From positions 372,001 through 436,000 of the forward strand of contig NZ_JAMYDU010000001.1 in assembly GCF_024138395.1 (NCBI RefSeq): a stretch of DNA of 64,000 bases, written 5' to 3'. This DNA is from Pseudomonas mandelii (GTDB lineage Bacteria > Pseudomonadota > Gammaproteobacteria > Pseudomonadales > Pseudomonadaceae). The notes beneath the pieces are model-generated. The model had not been told where the DNA came from, searched no databases, and saw only the letters and a list, made by a program, of their open reading frames with translations. Below are positions 44,760 to 53,868 of the stretch, one piece after another. Made by a program: the position numbers and the translations under genes. Each line of letters opens with the position of its first letter. The stretch's first letter is position 1.

Positions 44760-45548
44760 TCAAGCGTCCACTTGCACCACCTCGATCCCCAATTTTTGAT
44801 AATCCTCGACATTGCCCGAGGCCACATGACGTTCGGTGATCAGGGTATGCACACGGTTGCAAGGCGCAACAACGAAGGGCTCCACCGCCCCCAATTTGTC
44901 TGCGGTGGTGACGGCAATCACGTGGGAAGCGCTGGCGAGCATCGCCTGCTTCACCGGCACCTCATCGAAATGCAGCGAGCTGATGCCGACTTCCGGATGA
45001 ATGGCACAGACCCCGGTGAACACCAGGTCGGCCTTGATCCCTTCGATCAGCCTCAGCGTTTCATGGCCGCCGGAAGACATCGTCGCGGGATTGAGCTGAC
45101 CACCGGCGACGATTACCGTGATGCCTTTGTATTCGGCGAGGGTGATCGCGATCATTGGCGACGCGGTGATAGCCGTGATGCAGATGTCAGCGGGGAGCGA
45201 ACGCGCAATCTGCAGCGTGGTGCTGCCGGAATCGAAAATCACGATCTGGCCATCTTTGACCCGGCGTGCGGCGAGTTGAGCCAGCCGTGTTTTCACTTCA
45301 TCGGTTTCGCCGACCCGGGTGAAGTAATCCTTGCCCGTATCCTTGGGCCGCGGCAGCGCACCGCCGTGGACCCGCTGCACCAGCCCGGCGCTGGCCAGCT
45401 CCGACAGATCCCGGCGAATGGTGTCTTCGGACACGGCGAAATGCTGACTCAGTTCACAGGCCATGACCTTGCCGTCGCGTTCGAGGATCAAGAGGATTTT
45501 CTGACGGCGCAGCTGCGGGAGTTCGGCGATGGAATGCTCGGCTTGCAT
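44760..45548 (-). CDS. DeoR-family transcriptional regulator
   Basis: 262 aa. The N-terminal winged helix RRQKILLILERDGKVMACELSQHFAVSEDTIRRDLSEL carries the DeoR signature. The C-terminal DeoRC sugar-phosphate sensor has VIFDSGSTTLQIA, IVAGGQLNP and FTGVCAIHPEVGISSLHFDE. No sugar operon is adjacent, so the target is not evident. Confidence 0.92.
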   Translation of the reverse strand: MQAEHSIAELPQLRRQKILLILERDGKVMACELSQHFAVSEDTIRRDLSELASAGLVQRVHGGALPRPKDTGKDYFTRVGETDEVKTRLAQLAARRVKDGQIVIFDSGSTTLQIARSLPADICITAITASPMIAITLAEYKGITVIVAGGQLNPATMSSGGHETLRLIEGIKADLVFTGVCAIHPEVGISSLHFDEVPVKQAMLASASHVIAVTTADKLGAVEPFVVAPCNRVHTLITERHVASGNVEDYQKLGIEVVQVDA

Positions 45549-45650
45549 GGTTATGCCTGTTTTTGCGTGTTTGTGCGAGATTAGCCAAACGGCGGGATGA
45601 ACACAACGGGCAACAGAAGGGAAAACGGGTCAAATGGCACACGCGAAACC

Positions 45651-45741
45651 TGTGGGAGCGGGCTTGCCCGCGAAGGCGGTGTGTCAGACGACATCAATGC
45701 TGGATGTGCAACCGCCATCGCGGGCAAGCCCGCTCCCACAG
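45651..45741. repeat. REP pair, GTGGGAGCGGGC variant
   Basis: TGTGGGAGCGGGCTTGCCCGC opposite GCGGGCAAGCCCGCTCCCACA. Confidence 0.93.
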
Positions 45742-45763
45742 GATTGTGGGCAACTGATGCCCC

Positions 45764-46657
45764 TCACAACGCACTCACAATGAACTCGCGCAGCCATTGG
45801 TGCGCAGGGTCGCGATGAACGCGCTCGGGCCAGAGCATCGACATCTCGTAACCCGGGACATCAAGCGGTGGCTCGATCACTTCTAACGCCCCCGCATCGC
45901 GAACCAGCCGCGACGGCAGCATCGCCACCATGTCAGTGCTCTCCACTACCGACCTCACAAACAGGAAATGCGGGACTGAAAGCACCACCCGGCGTGTCAT
46001 GCCCACCGCCGAAAGCGCTTGGTCGGTGACACCCTGAAAACTTCCACCATCCCGTGACACGATCACGTGGTCGAGCTTGCAGAACTGCTCAAGAGTCGGC
46101 CGCTTTTTAAACTGCGGATGGCCTGCACGGCCCACCAGAACATATTGCTCGGTAAACAACGCGCGACGTCGCAAGCCGAGGGGCGCGTCCTCGCTGGTGT
46201 GAAAAGCCAGATCGATTGCCCCCTGCTCCGCTTGCTTGGCGATCTGTAACGGAACCAGGTCAAACACCGCCAAACGCGTGCCCGGTGCTGCCGAACGCAG
46301 CCCGGCTAACGCAGGCAAAACGATAGTCGTCTCACCATAGTCGGACGCCATGATATTCCACGTCTGCCGGGCCTCGGCCGGGTTGAAAGGGCTGGCGGGC
46401 GACACGGCGCGCTCCAGGGCTTCCAGGGCCTGGCGCAACGGCTCGCGCAACTCATCGGCCCGGGCTGTGGGCCGCATGCCCCGTGGTCCTGGCAGCAACA
46501 GCGGATCGCCGAAAATGTCTCTCAACTTGGCGAGATGAACACTCACCGACGGTTGAGACAAACTCAGGCGTTGCGCCGCACGGGTCACATTGTGTTCCGA
46601 GAGCAAGACATCAAGGGTCAGCAACAGGTTGATGTCCAGGCGTCGCAGATTATTCAT
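45764..46657 (-). CDS. LysR-family regulator
   Basis: 297 aa with an N-terminal HTH of the NodD/NahR-like branch (NLRRLDINLLLTLDVLLSEHNVTRAAQRLSLSQPSVSVHLAKL, read in part) and an effector domain. AGGT sits 6 bases before the ATG at 46657. It is divergent from the NAD(P)H dehydrogenase with an 85-bp gap and so is its probable regulator. Confidence 0.9.
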   Translation of the reverse strand: MNNLRRLDINLLLTLDVLLSEHNVTRAAQRLSLSQPSVSVHLAKLRDIFGDPLLLPGPRGMRPTARADELREPLRQALEALERAVSPASPFNPAEARQTWNIMASDYGETTIVLPALAGLRSAAPGTRLAVFDLVPLQIAKQAEQGAIDLAFHTSEDAPLGLRRRALFTEQYVLVGRAGHPQFKKRPTLEQFCKLDHVIVSRDGGSFQGVTDQALSAVGMTRRVVLSVPHFLFVRSVVESTDMVAMLPSRLVRDAGALEVIEPPLDVPGYEMSMLWPERVHRDPAHQWLREFIVSAL

Positions 46658-46742
46658 GGTAATACCTGGCATATTGGTTATTCATTTCCAATATACCTGG
46701 CAAAGCCCGACTCTGCAGCCTCCTGACACTGGAGACTAAGCC

Positions 46743-47579
46743 ATGAAAGTTCTACTCGTTTATGCCCATCCCGAACCCAAATCATTGAATGGTTCGCTCA
46801 AAGACTTTGCCGTCAAACGCCTGGAGGCTGCCGGCCACCAGGTGCAGGTCTCCGATCTATACGCGATGGACTGGAAAGCCTCACTGGATGTTGATGACAG
46901 TCCCGGCCGGCCGACCGAATCGCGGTTCAATCCTTCGCTGGACTCAAAGCATGCGTTTGAAGAGGGTCGACAAAGCCAGGACATCGTCCTCGAACAGGAA
47001 AAACTGCTCTGGGCCGATGCCGTCATTCTGCAGTTTCCGCTGTGGTGGTTCTCGATGCCGGCGATTCTCAAAGGCTGGGTGGAACGCGTTTACGCCTATG
47101 GTTTTGCCTATGGCGTAGGGGAGCATTCCGATGCGCGCTGGGGTAACCGCTATGGAGAAGGCACGCTTGCGGGCAAACGGGCGATGCTGATCGTCACCGC
47201 GGGTGGATGGGAGTCTCATTACAGCCCTCGGGGCATCAATGGGCCCATCGATGACCTGTTATTCCCCATTCAGCATGGCGTACTGTTTTATCCCGGTTTC
47301 GACGTGCTGCCACCCTTCGTGATCTATCGCACGAGCCGAATGGATGAGGAGAGATTTTCAACGACCTGCGACGCGCTCGGCCAACGTCTTGATGACCTCG
47401 CAAGGACCGCACCGATTCCTTTTCGACCGCAGAATGCCGGCGCGTATGACATCCCGCAACTCACATTGCGCGCGGAAGTTGCTTCGGATCAATCTGGCTT
47501 TTCGGCTCACGTCAGACAGGCAGAGCGTGAGGGACCAGGTGTACATGCGCCAAACGCAAAAGCGAGTGCCGTGAGTTAA
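46743..47579 (+). CDS. NQO-type NAD(P)H dehydrogenase (quinone)
   Basis: 278 aa, flavodoxin-like fold. VLLVYAHPEPKSLNGSLKDFAV (FMN/FAD phosphate loop), QFPLWWFSMPAILKGWVERV and LIVTAGGWESHYSPRGINGPIDDLL are the family blocks. It does two-electron reduction of quinones or related electrophiles. The C-terminal ~35 residues are hydrophilic and variable. Controlled probably by the divergent LysR. Confidence 0.9.
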   Translation: MKVLLVYAHPEPKSLNGSLKDFAVKRLEAAGHQVQVSDLYAMDWKASLDVDDSPGRPTESRFNPSLDSKHAFEEGRQSQDIVLEQEKLLWADAVILQFPLWWFSMPAILKGWVERVYAYGFAYGVGEHSDARWGNRYGEGTLAGKRAMLIVTAGGWESHYSPRGINGPIDDLLFPIQHGVLFYPGFDVLPPFVIYRTSRMDEERFSTTCDALGQRLDDLARTAPIPFRPQNAGAYDIPQLTLRAEVASDQSGFSAHVRQAEREGPGVHAPNAKASAVS

Positions 47580-47594
47580 GTCGTAATGCGATCG

Positions 47595-47733
47595 GTAGCA
47601 GCTGTCGAGCTCGCGAGGCTGCGTTCGGCTGCGAAGCAGTCGTAGATTCAGAAATTGCGGTACATCAGGCAGACCGAGTTCACCGGATTCACGACGGCTT
47701 CGCAGCCGAACGCAGCCTTCGGCAGCTGCTACA
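47595..47733. repeat. Inverted repeat, GTAGCAGCTG family
   Basis: GTAGCAGCTGTCGAGCTCGCG opposite GGCAGCTGCTAC with mirrored GGCTGCGTTCGGCTGCGAAGC arms. Confidence 0.92.
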
Positions 47734-47776
47734 AAGAACGCGTTGGGCTGAAATAATTTAACCGACTCGCAAACAC

Positions 47777-48015
47777 GAAAAAGCCCGCACAAGGCGGGCT
47801 TTGGAAATCGATGTAGGTGGCCAGTGCTGGTCTCTGGCTTACAAGGTTTATCGGGCCTCTCACAGAACAGTAATTGTTGCTTTGGGCTGTTCTGCCTCAC
47901 ACGGCATAAGGGCTGGATCTCAGCGCGGAGATCTTTCTAACCGTGTACCCTTGGGAGCGCGCCCCACGCTTCCTCGCTATCCCTTTGCGCATCAGTCTGC
48001 GTCTTCACCTACCAC
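47777..48015 (-). ncRNA. Candidate structured ncRNA with own terminator
   Basis: CACCTAC (~48005-48011) and GTAGGTG (47813-47819) are complementary and close a ~200-nt domain. Inside are ACACGG/CCGTGT enclosing GATCTC/GAGATC, and the CAGAACAG/CTGTTCTG hairpin. On the minus strand a 9-bp GC stem AAAGCCCGC/GCGGGCTTT with T5 follows at 47804-47778. TGCTATTCT just upstream is an extended -10. A weaker hairpin plus T6 at 48037-48055 on the plus strand leaves the orientation not fully certain. I do not recognise the family; it does not match the 6S, tmRNA, RNase P or SRP RNAs I know. Confidence 0.5.
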
Positions 48016-48268
48016 TTCAGAATAGCAAATCGTTCGAAGCCTGGGTCGGGCTTTTTTAGACCGATTCCCTTCAAGGGGAATGACCGGTGGATGGAAAAAT
48101 ACTAACGCTGCGGGATGGACCTCCATATTCCGGTCAGGTGCTGCCGAACGCCGTGTAGGAGCTGCCGAAGGCTGCGATCTTTTGATCTTAAGCCTCCAAG
48201 CCACCGCAAATTTAATGAACCCCGCCCACACCCGCTCACCTAACTGAATGACTATCAGGAGGTGACCA

Positions 48269-48487
48269 ATGCAAATCGAAACAATCTGGATCGTGCTCGC
48301 AGCAGTACTTGTGCTGATCGAGTTGTGGGCGATAAACAGAGTGCGAAAAGCCGAAGGCAAATCGAGCAACAAACTGGTGTGGATGGTGGTGATCGTGTTT
48401 GTGCCGCTATTCGGGCTGATCGCATGGGCCTTGGCGGGACCGAAGCACATCGCACTTAACCCGCACTCACCGCAGGCCAGGCAATAA
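48269..48487 (+). CDS. PLD-nuclease N-terminal-domain membrane peptide
   Basis: 72 aa, two spans (IWIVLAAVLVLIELWAI and LVWMVVIVFVPLFGLIAWALAGPK). This pattern, ending W-x-LxGPK, is the PLDc_N domain found alone in small proteins. AGGAGGTGA is an ideal ribosome site. Role unknown. The 200 bp upstream holds part of another Pseudomonas repeat (GTAGGAGCTGCCGAAGGCTG) and no gene. Confidence 0.85.
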   Translation: MQIETIWIVLAAVLVLIELWAINRVRKAEGKSSNKLVWMVVIVFVPLFGLIAWALAGPKHIALNPHSPQARQ

Positions 48488-48534
48488 CGCCGGACGGCGT
48501 GCGGTAACGAGCTGCGAACTGCGCAATTTCAAAG

Positions 48535-48562
48535 AACAAAGCCCTGATGATTTGGGGCTTTG
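48535..48562 (+). terminator. Hairpin terminator
   Basis: ACAAAGCCC and GGGCTTTGT form a stem with a ~10-base loop, then TCATTT. It lies 50 bp past the PLDc_N gene and may serve both flanking genes. Confidence 0.65.
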
Positions 48563-48638
48563 TCATTTCGGGCTGGAACACCTTCCGAAAATCCCGGAAT
48601 GATCGGCACTCGCGCCGGCAACACGGTGCCAACACTCA

Positions 48639-49061
48639 CTACGAACGCAACACCCCTATCGCCCGCCGATACTTCTCAACACGCTCCAGATCCTCCCAGG
48701 ACGGCTGGGCAATCCGCGACAAGTCGCTGTTCTCTTCCAGATCCGCCAGTTTCACCACCCGCCCGATCGGGTTTTGCGCCACGCGCTCGACGAACGCCTC
48801 ATAGGATTCGCCCGGCACCTTGGTCACCGACGCAATCGCCATCAGCACCGTTTCGCTAAAGCCTTCGTTACGCAGATCGTCGAAGCTGATGCCGCAATCC
48901 TCGACTACGTCATGCAACACCGCGACGATGCGCTCTTCCAGCGTGTTCACCCGCAGCATGACTTTCAGCGGATGCAGGATGTAAGGCGCACCGCCCTTGT
49001 CCACCTGCCCCTCATGCGCCGCCGCGGCGATGGCAATGGCGCGCTCCAGTGTCTGGCTCAT
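48639..49061 (-). CDS. HD-domain phosphohydrolase (RelA/SpoT hydrolase-like)
   Basis: 140 aa, a free-standing HD domain. AIAAAAHEGQVDKGGAPYILHPLKVML carries the first metal His pair, VAVLHDVVEDCGIS the HD motif (~49-56), and KLADLEENSD the C-terminal Asp. These match the ppGpp-hydrolase half of SpoT/MESH1 proteins, with no synthetase domain. (p)ppGpp hydrolysis is inferred, not shown. GAGGAG precedes the ATG. Confidence 0.85.
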   Translation of the reverse strand: MSQTLERAIAIAAAAHEGQVDKGGAPYILHPLKVMLRVNTLEERIVAVLHDVVEDCGISFDDLRNEGFSETVLMAIASVTKVPGESYEAFVERVAQNPIGRVVKLADLEENSDLSRIAQPSWEDLERVEKYRRAIGVLRS

Positions 49062-49115
49062 GGGATTCTCCTCGGGTTAAATGCCGTAACGGCCGGTGAA
49101 ATGAATGTTGCGACG

Positions 49116-49217
49116 CCCACCCTACGCGCAATGACCTGACCAGCGACCAGCTGCACACGACCCCATTGCGGGCATTCATAAAAGCCGGTGGGACAAGAAA
49201 AGCGTGGTCCACCCTAC
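49116..49217. repeat. Two CCACCCTAC (GTAGGGTGG) units
   Basis: CCCACCCTAC at 49116-49125 and CCACCCTAC at 49209-49217 in direct orientation bound a ~90-bp unit in the gap between the HD gene and the next gene. GTAGGGTGG units are a common dispersed motif in pseudomonads. Confidence 0.5.
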
Positions 49218-49283
49218 AATGCCAGGACGGATCAGTAGAGTGAAAAATCCGCATGAGGGTTTTCCACCATCCGGATATCCAGG

Positions 49284-49949
49284 CTACTTGGCCGTATTGC
49301 ATTTACCTTGATAAGGCACGATGCGGTCAGCGGCATCGAAGTCGAAAATAGAGCGCCAGGGCTCGACGTCTGTATAGGTGACCAGTTTGCCCATATTAAC
49401 TGGATCGGCTCGGCTTGGACCGGCACCAATGAGTGCTTGATCATCAGTGGTGCTCGGGTCGCTGTCGCGATCAAAGAGCAAAAATCCGAGCGAACTCTCG
49501 CCCTTGTATGCTTCGGCCCTGGGACGTTGCATCCGATATATCGACGCCTTTTTTCCTGCTTCCGCAAACTTCGGAATGATCTTCTTTGGATTGCCGTGTG
49601 GAAAAACAATATTTCCATTTACATAGGCTTGGCGCAATTGATCACTGCCGTCGTAATCGAACGAGATATTCCACCGCCAAATGTAGTAATGGCATAAATC
49701 AATATCGTAGATATATTTCTCGACGCTAGAGTCATCCTTCCTGACCTTTAGCGTTGCGCGTCCTTCTTTTACGAAAATTTTTCGGACATTTTCGCGAGAA
49801 GATCCAAGCGGTGTTTTCGATCTGATCAGAGCCGACATGTCATCGAGCGTTGCCGCTGACTCAAAGGAGAATGTTGATTCAGCGCTGGTCACCCTGACGC
49901 CACATAAAACAAGAAACAGCGCCAAACTGGCAGCATGAATTTTCCTCAT
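49284..49949 (-). CDS. Secreted hypothetical protein
   Basis: 221 aa with a Sec signal peptide (MRKIHAASLALFLVLCGVRVTSAES, cleavage near 24). The N-terminal mature part, TLDDMSALIRSKTPLGSSRENVRKIFVKEGRATLKV, is followed by a beta-rich segment with EKYIYDIDLCHYYIWRWNISFDYDGSDQL. Two Cys remain in the mature part. It has a somewhat lower GC than its neighbours. GGAG precedes the ATG at 49949. No family recognised. Confidence 0.75.
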   Translation of the reverse strand: MRKIHAASLALFLVLCGVRVTSAESTFSFESAATLDDMSALIRSKTPLGSSRENVRKIFVKEGRATLKVRKDDSSVEKYIYDIDLCHYYIWRWNISFDYDGSDQLRQAYVNGNIVFPHGNPKKIIPKFAEAGKKASIYRMQRPRAEAYKGESSLGFLLFDRDSDPSTTDDQALIGAGPSRADPVNMGKLVTYTDVEPWRSIFDFDAADRIVPYQGKCNTAK

Positions 49950-50070
49950 AGCAACTCCGGCATGCGATGTAGCAGGAAAAAATGACAAAAGAAGGATAGA
50001 TGCATTTCTACCCCCTGTGCCTGTTTCTAGCCGAGGCTGAATTGCCGCTCGCTGCCGGAGATGACCTCAA

Positions 50071-50330
50071 TCAGCGTCGCTCATTCAGGCGAGCTTCTTG
50101 GGGGGTTTCTTGCACCACAAAGGACGTCAACCGTCCTATCAGTGGTGTCGCCAGTATACGAATGGCACGATGGTCAACCAGGCAACCCACCAGGCTTTGA
50201 ATCCATACAACCGTAACTGGCTGGCCGAAAGAGTCGATGGACTGGCGATGGCCGTTGCAATTGCACAGGTGATTGCAGATTGAATCACCGCAGAAGTCTG
50301 CTGACGATATCGCCGATGGAGCTTGGGCAT
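50071..50330 (-). pseudogene. Frameshifted DUF2798-like membrane protein
   Basis: From the ATG at 50330 the frame reads MPKLHRRYRQ, a first hydrophobic stretch (IQSAITCAIATAIASP) and FKAWWVAWLTIV, then hits a stop after WRHH. One frame over, the sequence continues as IRILATPLIGRLTSFVVQ and stops at 50071. Joined, these resemble the two-span DUF2798 family. A single-base change near 50165 breaks the frame. The remaining ~120 bp up to the 49949 gene hold nothing I recognise. Confidence 0.55.
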
Positions 50331-50387
50331 TTCCAGCACTCCTGAACGGCTGCGTCGCAAGTAGCGAGCAGCCGACTTTTATCGACC

Positions 50388-51110
50388 TTACTTGGCTTGG
50401 AGCAACTCAACAGTCTGCGCAGTCGTCAACAGCGCATTGGCGATGTAGCGGAAGTTGATCAGAGCGGCCAGGTAACCGTCCCCTTCAGGAGTAGTTGGAC
50501 CGGCGGTGGCGTCACGAACCACGGCCACTTCAAACCCAAGCTCCAGCAGTTCACGCAAGTGCGACTCAACGCAGAGGTTCGCCGCCATGCCCGCCAGGAT
50601 GATTTGCGACACGCCATGCTTGCGCAGTTGCAGTGCAAGATCATTGGTTTCCGGGCCATACACCTTGTGTGGCGAGGCGATAATGGTTTTGCCATCAAGG
50701 ATGTATTGCTTGAACTCGGGCATAAAGTCGGCACCGGAGTTTTCGAAGCCATCGAGGTTCAACGGTCCCTTGCGATCAAACATGCCGATGTTGTGCATGA
50801 CCTTTTCCAACGGCCCGCCGAAATGCCACTCGTGGTCGCACGGATAGTAGTAGTGCGGGGAGACGGCAACCGTGATGCCGGCGCTCTTGGCGGCGGCGAA
50901 CAATTGGCCGAGGTGGTTGACGACATCGTGCTCGACGATGCTTTTACCAAATACGCCCCAGCTCACGCCCTCAGGGCTGAGGAAGTCGATTTGCGGGTCG
51001 ATGACGACCAGCGCGGCGCGAGAAAGATCAATCTTCATGCCTGGATCTGGCAGCGTAGGAACTGCCGGGTCTGCATACTGGGGTGCAAGGCGAGTAGTCT
51101 CGTTGCTCAT
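50388..51110 (-). CDS. Isochorismatase-family cysteine hydrolase
   Basis: 240 aa. The catalytic triad is visible: Asp in LVVIDPQIDFLSP (~35-47), Lys in IASPHKVYG (~150) and Cys in MAANLCVESHLREL (~183-196). Members hydrolyse amides or vinyl ethers; the substrate here is unknown. The ATG at 51110 gives the usual ~25-residue lead-in. Divergent from an AraC regulator with 155 bp between, its likely controller. Confidence 0.88.
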   Translation of the reverse strand: MSNETTRLAPQYADPAVPTLPDPGMKIDLSRAALVVIDPQIDFLSPEGVSWGVFGKSIVEHDVVNHLGQLFAAAKSAGITVAVSPHYYYPCDHEWHFGGPLEKVMHNIGMFDRKGPLNLDGFENSGADFMPEFKQYILDGKTIIASPHKVYGPETNDLALQLRKHGVSQIILAGMAANLCVESHLRELLELGFEVAVVRDATAGPTTPEGDGYLAALINFRYIANALLTTAQTVELLQAK

Positions 51111-51265
51111 GACATTTGACTCCGATCGTCGATAAGAAAGTTGCTCTATGCCATGGCGTCCCAAGGGGTCGTTGTTTACCATCGGCAAGAACTTCATCCT
51201 ATCTCCACGTCCTGATCCGGTTTTGTCAGCGCGTACAGAGTCTTTAACCGGTCGTCCCTATCATC

Positions 51266-52129
51266 ATGGATATCCTGTCCGAACTCTTCGAACGCACAAA
51301 CCTTCAGGGCAGGCTTTTTTTCTCTGGTCGGGTCGATGGCACGCTTGTTCTCGATAAACCTCCTGGCATGGCGTTCATCCATGTCATCAGTCAGGGCGAT
51401 ATCGACTTGGTTCAGCCCGGGTTACCGAAGATAGCGATCGCAGAACCCAGTGTGTTGTTCTGTCCGAGCAGCTGCCGTTACCAGTTACGCTCCAATACGG
51501 TTGAGGGCTCGAAGTTGATTTGCGCCTCCTTTCAATTTGGGCGCAACACGCTGCAACCCTTCCCTCTCGGACTCAAGGAAACACTGATCTTCCCATTCAG
51601 GGAACTGGAAAATCTCAGCCCGGTGATTGGCGCGCTACTTGCCGAATTTCAGGATCAAAGTGCAGGAAGAACCAAAGCGCTGAACTTGCTGCTTGAATAC
51701 ATTTTTGTCCTGATCGTGCGCCGCGCCGTGGCAGACGGAAAGATATCCAGTGGCTTGCTCTATGCCCTGCAGGACGGGCGCCTCGGCGCGGTATTCAACA
51801 GCATTCATTCAGTGCCGGATGCGCTCTGGAGCGTCGAGAAACTGGCGAGCCTGGCGAACATGTCCAGGTCGAAATTTTCAGCCTGCTTCACCCAGATAAT
51901 GGGGATATCGCCCATGGGGTATGTCACCGCTTGGAGAATGAAGGTGGCTCAGGACATGCTTCGCGATGGCGTTCAGATCAAGGTGATTGCGGAGTCGGTT
52001 GGCTACAGCTCGCAGGCGTCTTTCTCGAAAAGCTTTCTGAACGTGATGGGCTGCCCGCCCGCTGAATGGCTGAAACGCGATGCCAATGCACAAGAACCGT
52101 TGGTGACCGCGCACGTGCAATCTGCATAG
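51266..52129 (+). CDS. AraC-family transcriptional regulator with cupin domain
   Basis: 287 aa. An N-terminal cupin (res ~15-95, LVLDKPPGMAFIHVISQGDI) precedes a C-terminal double HTH: WSVEKLASLANMSRSKFSACFTQIMGISPMGYVTAWRM and IAESVGYSSQASFSKSFLNVMGCPPAEW. This cupin-AraC layout resembles regulators that control an adjacent oxidoreductase or hydrolase, here the isochorismatase-type gene. Confidence 0.9.
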   Translation: MDILSELFERTNLQGRLFFSGRVDGTLVLDKPPGMAFIHVISQGDIDLVQPGLPKIAIAEPSVLFCPSSCRYQLRSNTVEGSKLICASFQFGRNTLQPFPLGLKETLIFPFRELENLSPVIGALLAEFQDQSAGRTKALNLLLEYIFVLIVRRAVADGKISSGLLYALQDGRLGAVFNSIHSVPDALWSVEKLASLANMSRSKFSACFTQIMGISPMGYVTAWRMKVAQDMLRDGVQIKVIAESVGYSSQASFSKSFLNVMGCPPAEWLKRDANAQEPLVTAHVQSA

Positions 52130-52194
52130 GATCATTCAGAGGCAAGCACTCTCACCACCGAAAATCCCACGACTGATCGTTCGATGAAGAAGCA

Positions 52195-52335
52195 GCCAGG
52201 ATTTTGAAGTCTGACTCAAATCCCGTAGGAATCTTCTCATTGTGGTGAGGGGGCTTGCCCCCCGTTGGGCAGCGAAGCAGCCCAAAACTTGGCTAGCCCA
52301 TTTCCTCAGACACACCGCTACGCCCGGTTTTGCGC
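52195..52335. repeat. Dispersed repeat D, copy 1
   Basis: GCCAGGATTTTGAAGTCTG ... CGTAGGAATCTTCTCATTGTG ... GCGAAGCAGCCCAAAAC ... TTTCCTCAGACACACCGC ... CGCCCGGTTTTGCG. The same blocks recur in the same order and strand at 55061-55196, bracketing the lipoprotein and SUFU genes. Confidence 0.88.
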
Positions 52336-52380
52336 CTATTTGGCAGCCAGCACTCATGTTAATATGCCATCACTCTTTCA

Positions 52381-53868
52381 ATGAAGTACACCCACATGGA
52401 TGTCACGTCTCGCCCTTCCAGCTTTTTTTCACTGCTTATCGTTGCTGTGATCCTCTCTGGATGCCAAGCAACAAAACCCGCTCAAATCACAACATCTGAG
52501 GCCCGGCCGGGGTTTGCGGTTTTCAACAGTGTGCTGTTCGAGGCACCCGAGCCGAACTCGATTGTGCGCGAGGGCGATCGAATCACCTATGTAGTGGCTT
52601 CGTCTCCAAGTCCGGAACTCCACTATCTGGCACGTTTCGACGCGAACTGCCGCCAGCCCGACGCGCAGATGGCCTACCGTAGCAAAGCGGGAATGGCTCG
52701 ATTCTCCGTCAACCCGCGGGGGCGTTCGGAGGAATCCTGGCAATTACCTGCTGAACAAAAGAGCCAGTACCTGCAAAGTGCGCAGCTGAAACAGGTTTGT
52801 GCCCAGACTACACCTCCTCAATGGCGCGTGTTCTCGGCACCCGAGCATCAGGATTGGCAGATGATCGACCGCAGCAGCCTGAAAGTAAAAGGTGATGAGG
52901 TCACTTTCTGGACGGCTCGGGTACTACCCGGCGAGATGTTAGTGCCCGGCAAAAACGTCTTGTATGGGCAGGTACGCCAGCGGTGGACGGCCAACTGCGC
53001 CCTGCAACAACTGACCGCGTTAAGCCTTTTCTACCTTGATACTCACAGTCGTGTGCTCACTGGAAACATGCAGACAGATCTCAAGGCCATCGGCCCGCAA
53101 AGCCTCGGAGCCGAAGAGCGTCAGCTGGTTCAGGTAGCCTGTGGCAAACCGCAATCCCTGGACCAATACACACAATTTGAAGGGCGTGAGCAGTCGCCCT
53201 TCGAAGTGCCAGTTCCCGTCGTTGCCGCCCCGGTGTTGAAAGCCATCGAGGCATTAAATATGCCCAAACCGGAGAAAAGCATTCGGCACCTGCGCCGGGT
53301 GTTCAAGGATAACTCCGAGCCAAGACAGTATTCAGATGAAGCCGTGCGGCTCAACGGGCGTGACTCGCAATACCTTTCAGGCGAGGCGGGCAATCAACTG
53401 ACGGAGCGTTTTAAAGAGCGAGGAAGTCAGTGGGTCAAGGCTACTTTCCGAGGCCTGATTGTCCTGGCTGGAAGTGAATTCAGCACTCGTGCAGGTGAGA
53501 TAACGATCGAGGACGAGGCGCTGACGAACCTCAGCTTCGAGGGCGATTGGGCGAACATGCCGGTTGGCGCACTCTTGCGATACACGGCGCAGGATATGCA
53601 GCTTCTTTATACCAACGGCGGCAAAGGTCCCAGAACCTTAGTGCCGGTCGACAACAGATATAGCTGTGAGGTGCAGTCGCAGAAACCCGCCAGCACGTAT
53701 CACCCGAGTTTGACCGGGACTGCCAAGGTACTCAGTTGCACGAAAGATAACTACCAATACAGCACCTCCATTTACGTCTACCTCGAAACGTATGGAATGT
53801 TTGTGCCGATTCAATACGTCACGCAGAACGTGCTGGGCGAATGGACGATTGAGGTAGTGGAATCTTGA
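52381..53868 (+). CDS. Large lipoprotein of unknown function
   Basis: 495 aa. The signal peptide (SFFSLLIVAVILSGC, lipobox ILSGC at ~28) predicts lipidation. The mature part has several Cys (DANCRQP, QVCAQTT, TANCALQ, VACGKPQ) spaced like a repeated small domain in the first half, and a C-terminal YTAQDMQLLYTNGGKGPRTLVP region. I recognise no domain. The ATG at 52381 or 52396 starts it. It is 93 bp upstream of the SUFU gene and likely cotranscribed. Confidence 0.75.
   Translation: MKYTHMDVTSRPSSFFSLLIVAVILSGCQATKPAQITTSEARPGFAVFNSVLFEAPEPNSIVREGDRITYVVASSPSPELHYLARFDANCRQPDAQMAYRSKAGMARFSVNPRGRSEESWQLPAEQKSQYLQSAQLKQVCAQTTPPQWRVFSAPEHQDWQMIDRSSLKVKGDEVTFWTARVLPGEMLVPGKNVLYGQVRQRWTANCALQQLTALSLFYLDTHSRVLTGNMQTDLKAIGPQSLGAEERQLVQVACGKPQSLDQYTQFEGREQSPFEVPVPVVAAPVLKAIEALNMPKPEKSIRHLRRVFKDNSEPRQYSDEAVRLNGRDSQYLSGEAGNQLTERFKERGSQWVKATFRGLIVLAGSEFSTRAGEITIEDEALTNLSFEGDWANMPVGALLRYTAQDMQLLYTNGGKGPRTLVPVDNRYSCEVQSQKPASTYHPSLTGTAKVLSCTKDNYQYSTSIYVYLETYGMFVPIQYVTQNVLGEWTIEVVES

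Noticed and set aside
47777..48015. Cobalamin riboswitch, because AAGCCAGAGACCAGC resembles the 3' conserved block
   Set aside because: The other conserved boxes are not found in order and no vitamin B12 or transport gene follows.
47777..48015. 6S RNA (ssrS)
   Set aside because: The closing stem and size are suggestive, but there is no large central bubble with a recognisable 6S core and no zapA or 5-formyltetrahydrofolate cyclo-ligase gene nearby.
49012..49302. 96-codon minus-strand frame between the HD gene and the secreted protein
   Set aside because: It runs through the GTAGGGTGG repeat and the start region of the HD gene; no conserved motif.
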